Part shown: positions 4,511 to 7,222 of the stretch, one piece after another
Layout: every line of letters begins with the position of its first letter
Numbering within the stretch: the stretch's first letter is position 1
Assembly (NCBI GenBank): GCA_050486105.1
Contig: JBJHCR010000318.1
Span: 1-7,222, forward strand
Origin: JAEXNA01 sp050486105
Lineage (GTDB): Bacteria; Vulcanimicrobiota; Xenobia; Xenobiales; JADMJV01
DNA: 7,222 nt
Reading direction: 5' to 3'
The notes under the pieces: generated by a model
Database searches by the model: none
Seen by the model: the letters and a program-made list of their open reading frames with translations, nothing else
What the model was told of the DNA's origin: nothing
Translations under genes and position numbers: made by a program

Positions 4511-7093
4511 ATGACCACCCCGCCATTCAAGATAGGAGAAATCGCGCTGCGCCCTGACCGGGTCAACAGCGAATTCTTGTCTTCCCTAAAAAAGGGGGTG
4601 GAAAAGTCCAGCGTCGACAAAGGCCGAGAAGAAGCGACCAAAGTTCTCGATACCTGGGCCGAAACTCAAGAGATCGCTCCGGAAGATTATCAAAAGTTAC
4701 AAACGTACGCGGGACAAGTGGGCAAGAAATTTGGCGAACTAAAGAGCCAATGGTGGAAGGCCTTCAAAGCCACCGGCTCCGAAGCTGACACTCGCGATAT
4801 CGAAGAAAACATGGGTCGAGAAGGCGCTCTCCTTTTCCCCAATGAAGTCCTTCAAACAGAATTGAGAGAGGCCACCGCTCGAAGTGCCATTCAGGCTTTG
4901 AGCGGCTCCTTGATGGGCCCAGCCGGTGTGGCGGCCGCTTATGCCGCTTACTCCAACGGTCCAACCTGGGATGCGGGGGCCGATCGAAGAACGGCAGAAC
5001 TCCTGGAGAAGTTGGAGAGCGTATCCCGAGGCGACTCTCGCATGATCACCGAGGGCAATTCGGTGGGTCAGGTCCATCGGGCTGAGCTCTGGAAGACCAT
5101 GAACAGCATGCTCGACGACGCCATCGCCCGAGGCAAAGATGGACGGCCCACCGAGCTCGGTATCCAGTACTACGAACTGACTTCTCCTCGCATAATTGGT
5201 AAGATTGCTGATGCCGCCAAGGCCGGAAACAAGGTGCGCATCAACCTTGATCCGGGTCGATTGAGCTTTCCTTCACGAGACTCCGAAGGTGACTCCTTCT
5301 TCTCTTTGGATTCTACACCAGACAAACTGAGAACCGTGATCCAACTGGCCTCGCTGAAGAATGCGGACATCGCCGTCTCCCTCTTCCCAGCCAAAAAGGA
5401 ACTCAACAGCCCATCGAACTTGATGCATCGCAAAGTCCTCCGGGTTGGAGACCGAGTGCTGGTCAGCGGCATGAACGCCAACGTCGGCTCCGGAGACAAC
5501 ATCGACGCCGGATACACTCTCAGAGGCCCGGCAGCGCGCCAAGTCAGCGAGAATCTTGCTCGGGACCTGCAGAACTCCAAAGGCGCGAGTCTCGAAGACA
5601 TCTGGGGCGAACAGCACGTCGAGCGCTTCAGGGAGACCAACCTGAGACTGGGGCGACGCGGTTTTGAAACCATGTTCGACGCTCTGAGCGGACCCACGCC
5701 TGCTGGAACAGAAGCTCCCAAGGCCAAGAGCTTGAGCGATATGGAGGCCCTAGCGAAAAAGGCCGGTGCGACCTTGAGTCAATTGGTCGAGGTGCCTAAA
5801 TCCGAATATGAAGCGGTCATGACCAAGGTGGTGGAGGGTCGAGACCAAGTTCAGCTCTCGAAAAAAGGTAAAGAGCTTCTCAAAGGACTCATCGACAAGA
5901 CCATAAGCTTGACCCAGTCTGAAGAGAACGTCGCCAGACTCGAGGACATCAGTTTAGCCTCGGGCCGTCGAGTGGGAGAAACTCGAGTTGATATCGCAGA
6001 CCTCCCCGTGGAACGAGAAGCTGCGGCCATCCAGGCCATCGCTCAAGCAGAAGAGTTCATTTACCTACCAGGCTTTGTGGTCACGAAAGCCATCGCTTCG
6101 GCCATTGTGGCTCGTCGGGACGAGATGTTGGCCAAAGGTCAAGAACTCGATGTTCGCGTGATCGCCGATTCCGGGATCTATCCTTACGGGGGCACTCCCA
6201 ACAGCTTCGGCATTAAGCACCTCGAAGACAACGGTATCGCCCCAAGGTGGTCCAAACTCGAGCGCACCGGAAGTCACGACCGCAAGATTCACGCCAAACA
6301 GTTGATCACCGACAAGGGGGAACTCACCGGCAGCACCAACTTTTCCAATAAGGGAATGAGAGACAACTGGGAGACCTCGGCTTACATCCACTTCGATGAA
6401 AATGATGAGCGAGCCCTTCGTGAGCGGGAAAACGCCAAGTCCCAGTTTGATGAACTCTGGACCAACTCTTACGAACTGAACAGCCGAGACCTGTCGGCCT
6501 ACTTTCACCAAGATAGGCCTGAGGTCGGACGGGACTGGATCATCGAAGAGGACCGAGATCGAGCCATTCGCCAAATCATCAGGATGCTCTTCAATTACGA
6601 ACGACAGTCGGCGAATCTCATCGGTTCGCTGGTTGAAGCCAAGCCGGCTGTCGCCGAAATGCGTGACGCCCTGTATGAAGAGGGGTACTCTCGAGGCGAC
6701 GCCACCCTCAAGGCGGTGAACGCCAACGTTGGAGCCGACAACCTCAGGAAACTGCTGGACGAGATGCCCACGGCCAAATCCTTAAAGGAACTCCAAGACG
6801 AAGTACAGCAATGGAAAAAGGATGCAAGCGAAGGCTCAGAGAGTGCCTCGAGGGCTGGAAGCACCTCGACTAAGAAGAAGTCTCCGATGGCTAGCGACAT
6901 GATGATGGTTTTCGCAGACTCCAGCCAAGAGAGTCTCGCCGGCCATTTGGTGGGAGCCAACGTCTTCAAATCCAACCCTAAGCCTGGAGACTTCAGAGCA
7001 CAAATCGGCCTGGTGAAACCACAGCAGGTCTCACCTCCACCGGCCACCGGTTCCAAAGCGCACTCCGTACTGCTGGACACCTGGTATGAGTAG
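4511..7093 (+). CDS. Large phospholipase D-superfamily protein, two HKD half-sites
   Basis: The 860-residue product carries both halves of a PLD-superfamily fold, whose members cleave or transfer at phosphodiester bonds in phospholipids or nucleic acids. The first half (about 190-350) has the YYELTSPRIIGKIADAAKAG strand-helix unit and an HRK motif (H306, K308). There Asp is shifted by one (G313, D314) and the usual GSxN is SGMN (319-322). The second half (about 500-630) has a canonical site: HAKQLITD (H594, K596, D601), GSTN (607-610) and E621. Beyond the core are a hydrophilic N-terminal 150 residues, a helical insert (about 395-500) and a 230-residue C-terminal tail with a Ser/Lys-rich patch (772-791). 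No signal peptide or convincing membrane helix is seen; only 131-147 is Ala/Gly-rich. It is far longer than typical bacterial PLD or cardiolipin synthase proteins (about 400-550). ATG 4511 is preceded by AGAG (4497-4500), a weak Shine-Dalgarno. Substrate cannot be told. Confidence 0.9.
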   Translation: MTTPPFKIGEIALRPDRVNSEFLSSLKKGVEKSSVDKGREEATKVLDTWAETQEIAPEDYQKLQTYAGQVGKKFGELKSQWWKAFKATGSEADTRDIEENMGREGALLFPNEVLQTELREATARSAIQALSGSLMGPAGVAAAYAAYSNGPTWDAGADRRTAELLEKLESVSRGDSRMITEGNSVGQVHRAELWKTMNSMLDDAIARGKDGRPTELGIQYYELTSPRIIGKIADAAKAGNKVRINLDPGRLSFPSRDSEGDSFFSLDSTPDKLRTVIQLASLKNADIAVSLFPAKKELNSPSNLMHRKVLRVGDRVLVSGMNANVGSGDNIDAGYTLRGPAARQVSENLARDLQNSKGASLEDIWGEQHVERFRETNLRLGRRGFETMFDALSGPTPAGTEAPKAKSLSDMEALAKKAGATLSQLVEVPKSEYEAVMTKVVEGRDQVQLSKKGKELLKGLIDKTISLTQSEENVARLEDISLASGRRVGETRVDIADLPVEREAAAIQAIAQAEEFIYLPGFVVTKAIASAIVARRDEMLAKGQELDVRVIADSGIYPYGGTPNSFGIKHLEDNGIAPRWSKLERTGSHDRKIHAKQLITDKGELTGSTNFSNKGMRDNWETSAYIHFDENDERALRERENAKSQFDELWTNSYELNSRDLSAYFHQDRPEVGRDWIIEEDRDRAIRQIIRMLFNYERQSANLIGSLVEAKPAVAEMRDALYEEGYSRGDATLKAVNANVGADNLRKLLDEMPTAKSLKELQDEVQQWKKDASEGSESASRAGSTSTKKKSPMASDMMMVFADSSQESLAGHLVGANVFKSNPKPGDFRAQIGLVKPQQVSPPPATGSKAHSVLLDTWYE

Positions 7094-7184
7094 CACTAAG
7101 GATCTGGTCCGAAATAACTTCCCGGTTTGGGCCGCCGATGCATCGGGGACCCTCTGGGTGCTGGCAGCGTTGGTTCTCGCTTAA
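7086..7184 (+). CDS. Possible 32-residue ORF overlapping the PLD stop
   Basis: ATGAGTAG at 7086-7093 both starts this frame and ends the PLD gene, an overlap typical of translational coupling. The product begins MSSTKDLVRNNFPVWAADAS and ends in a hydrophobic stretch (GTLWVLAALVLA) that could enter a membrane. No clear Shine-Dalgarno is present, the frame ends quickly at TAA 7182-7184, and strong dyad symmetry at 7129-7152 lies inside it, so it may equally be chance. No family was recognised. Confidence 0.25.
   Translation: MSSTKDLVRNNFPVWAADASGTLWVLAALVLA
7129..7152. repeat. 24-bp imperfect dyad with perfect 12-bp core
   Basis: The core CCGATGCATCGG (7135-7146) is a perfect palindrome. With the flanks 7129-7134 and 7147-7152 it pairs at 10 of 12 positions. 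ACCC (7149-7152) can also pair with GGGT (7156-7159). A weak AGTAT/ATACT hairpin follows at 7184-7198. No T-tract is present, so an operator or a non-canonical end signal for the PLD gene are the likely options. The remaining bases to 7222 show nothing else that can be assigned. Confidence 0.4.
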
Positions 7185-7222
7185 GTATTCTCGATACTAG
7201 TCGCTCGAACCGCCTTGCCATG

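Noticed and set aside
5170..5727. A 185-residue minus-strand frame inside the PLD gene (and a similar 169-residue one at 6065-6574).
   Set aside because: Both are antisense to recognisable PLD motifs, have Ser/Arg-rich or low-information composition typical of shadow frames, and show no start signals.
7096..7221. A 41-codon minus-strand frame starting at the right edge (MARRFERLVSRILKR...).
   Set aside because: It is basic and proline-rich with no recognisable family, covers the dyad region, and its upstream signals lie outside the window. It is not supportable as a gene.

Overview
The window is bacterial chromosome of moderate GC, tightly packed, with standard bacterial signals (a near-consensus sigma70-type promoter, one Shine-Dalgarno site, one rho-independent terminator). 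The species cannot be named from it. A periplasm-type M48 protease with a signal peptide and a type II secretion pseudopilin-like domain point to a cell with an outer membrane, but this is inference. There are no tRNA or rRNA genes, CRISPR arrays or insertion sequences.

Layout: positions 1-117 hold no convincing gene, only a 12-bp perfect palindrome. A secreted or membrane-anchored M48 metallopeptidase (118-1308, minus) is divergent from the ribosomal operon rpmI-rplT (1496-2125, plus; L35 and L20). The strong operon promoter (1313-1341) starts 5 bp from the protease start codon. It would give a leader of about 150 nt containing hairpins and a 17-codon upstream ORF with its own Shine-Dalgarno-like site. 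A second long hairpin spans the rpmI stop codon and the gap before rplT. Together these suggest RNA-level control of the kind known for L20. infC, the usual neighbour upstream of rpmI, is absent, and pheS/pheT do not follow. A rho-independent terminator closes the operon.

Three plus-strand genes follow. The first (2216-3835) is an unrecognised polytopic membrane protein whose C-terminus closely resembles the C-terminal domain of the type II secretion major pseudopilin GspG. The second (3870-4409) is a DUF1269/COG4803-type protein with a glycine-rich membrane segment. The third (4511-7093) is a large phospholipase D-superfamily protein with two HKD-type half-sites, the first of them degenerate, and long extra segments at both ends and in the middle. 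A 9-bp inverted repeat enclosing a second hairpin separates the DUF1269 and PLD genes. The end of the window holds a possible 32-codon ORF overlapping the PLD stop and a 24-bp imperfect dyad.

Most unusual are the pseudopilin-like fusion, the asymmetric large PLD protein, and the layered leader and intercistronic RNA structures of the rpmI-rplT operon. No complete new multi-gene system can be shown from this window alone.
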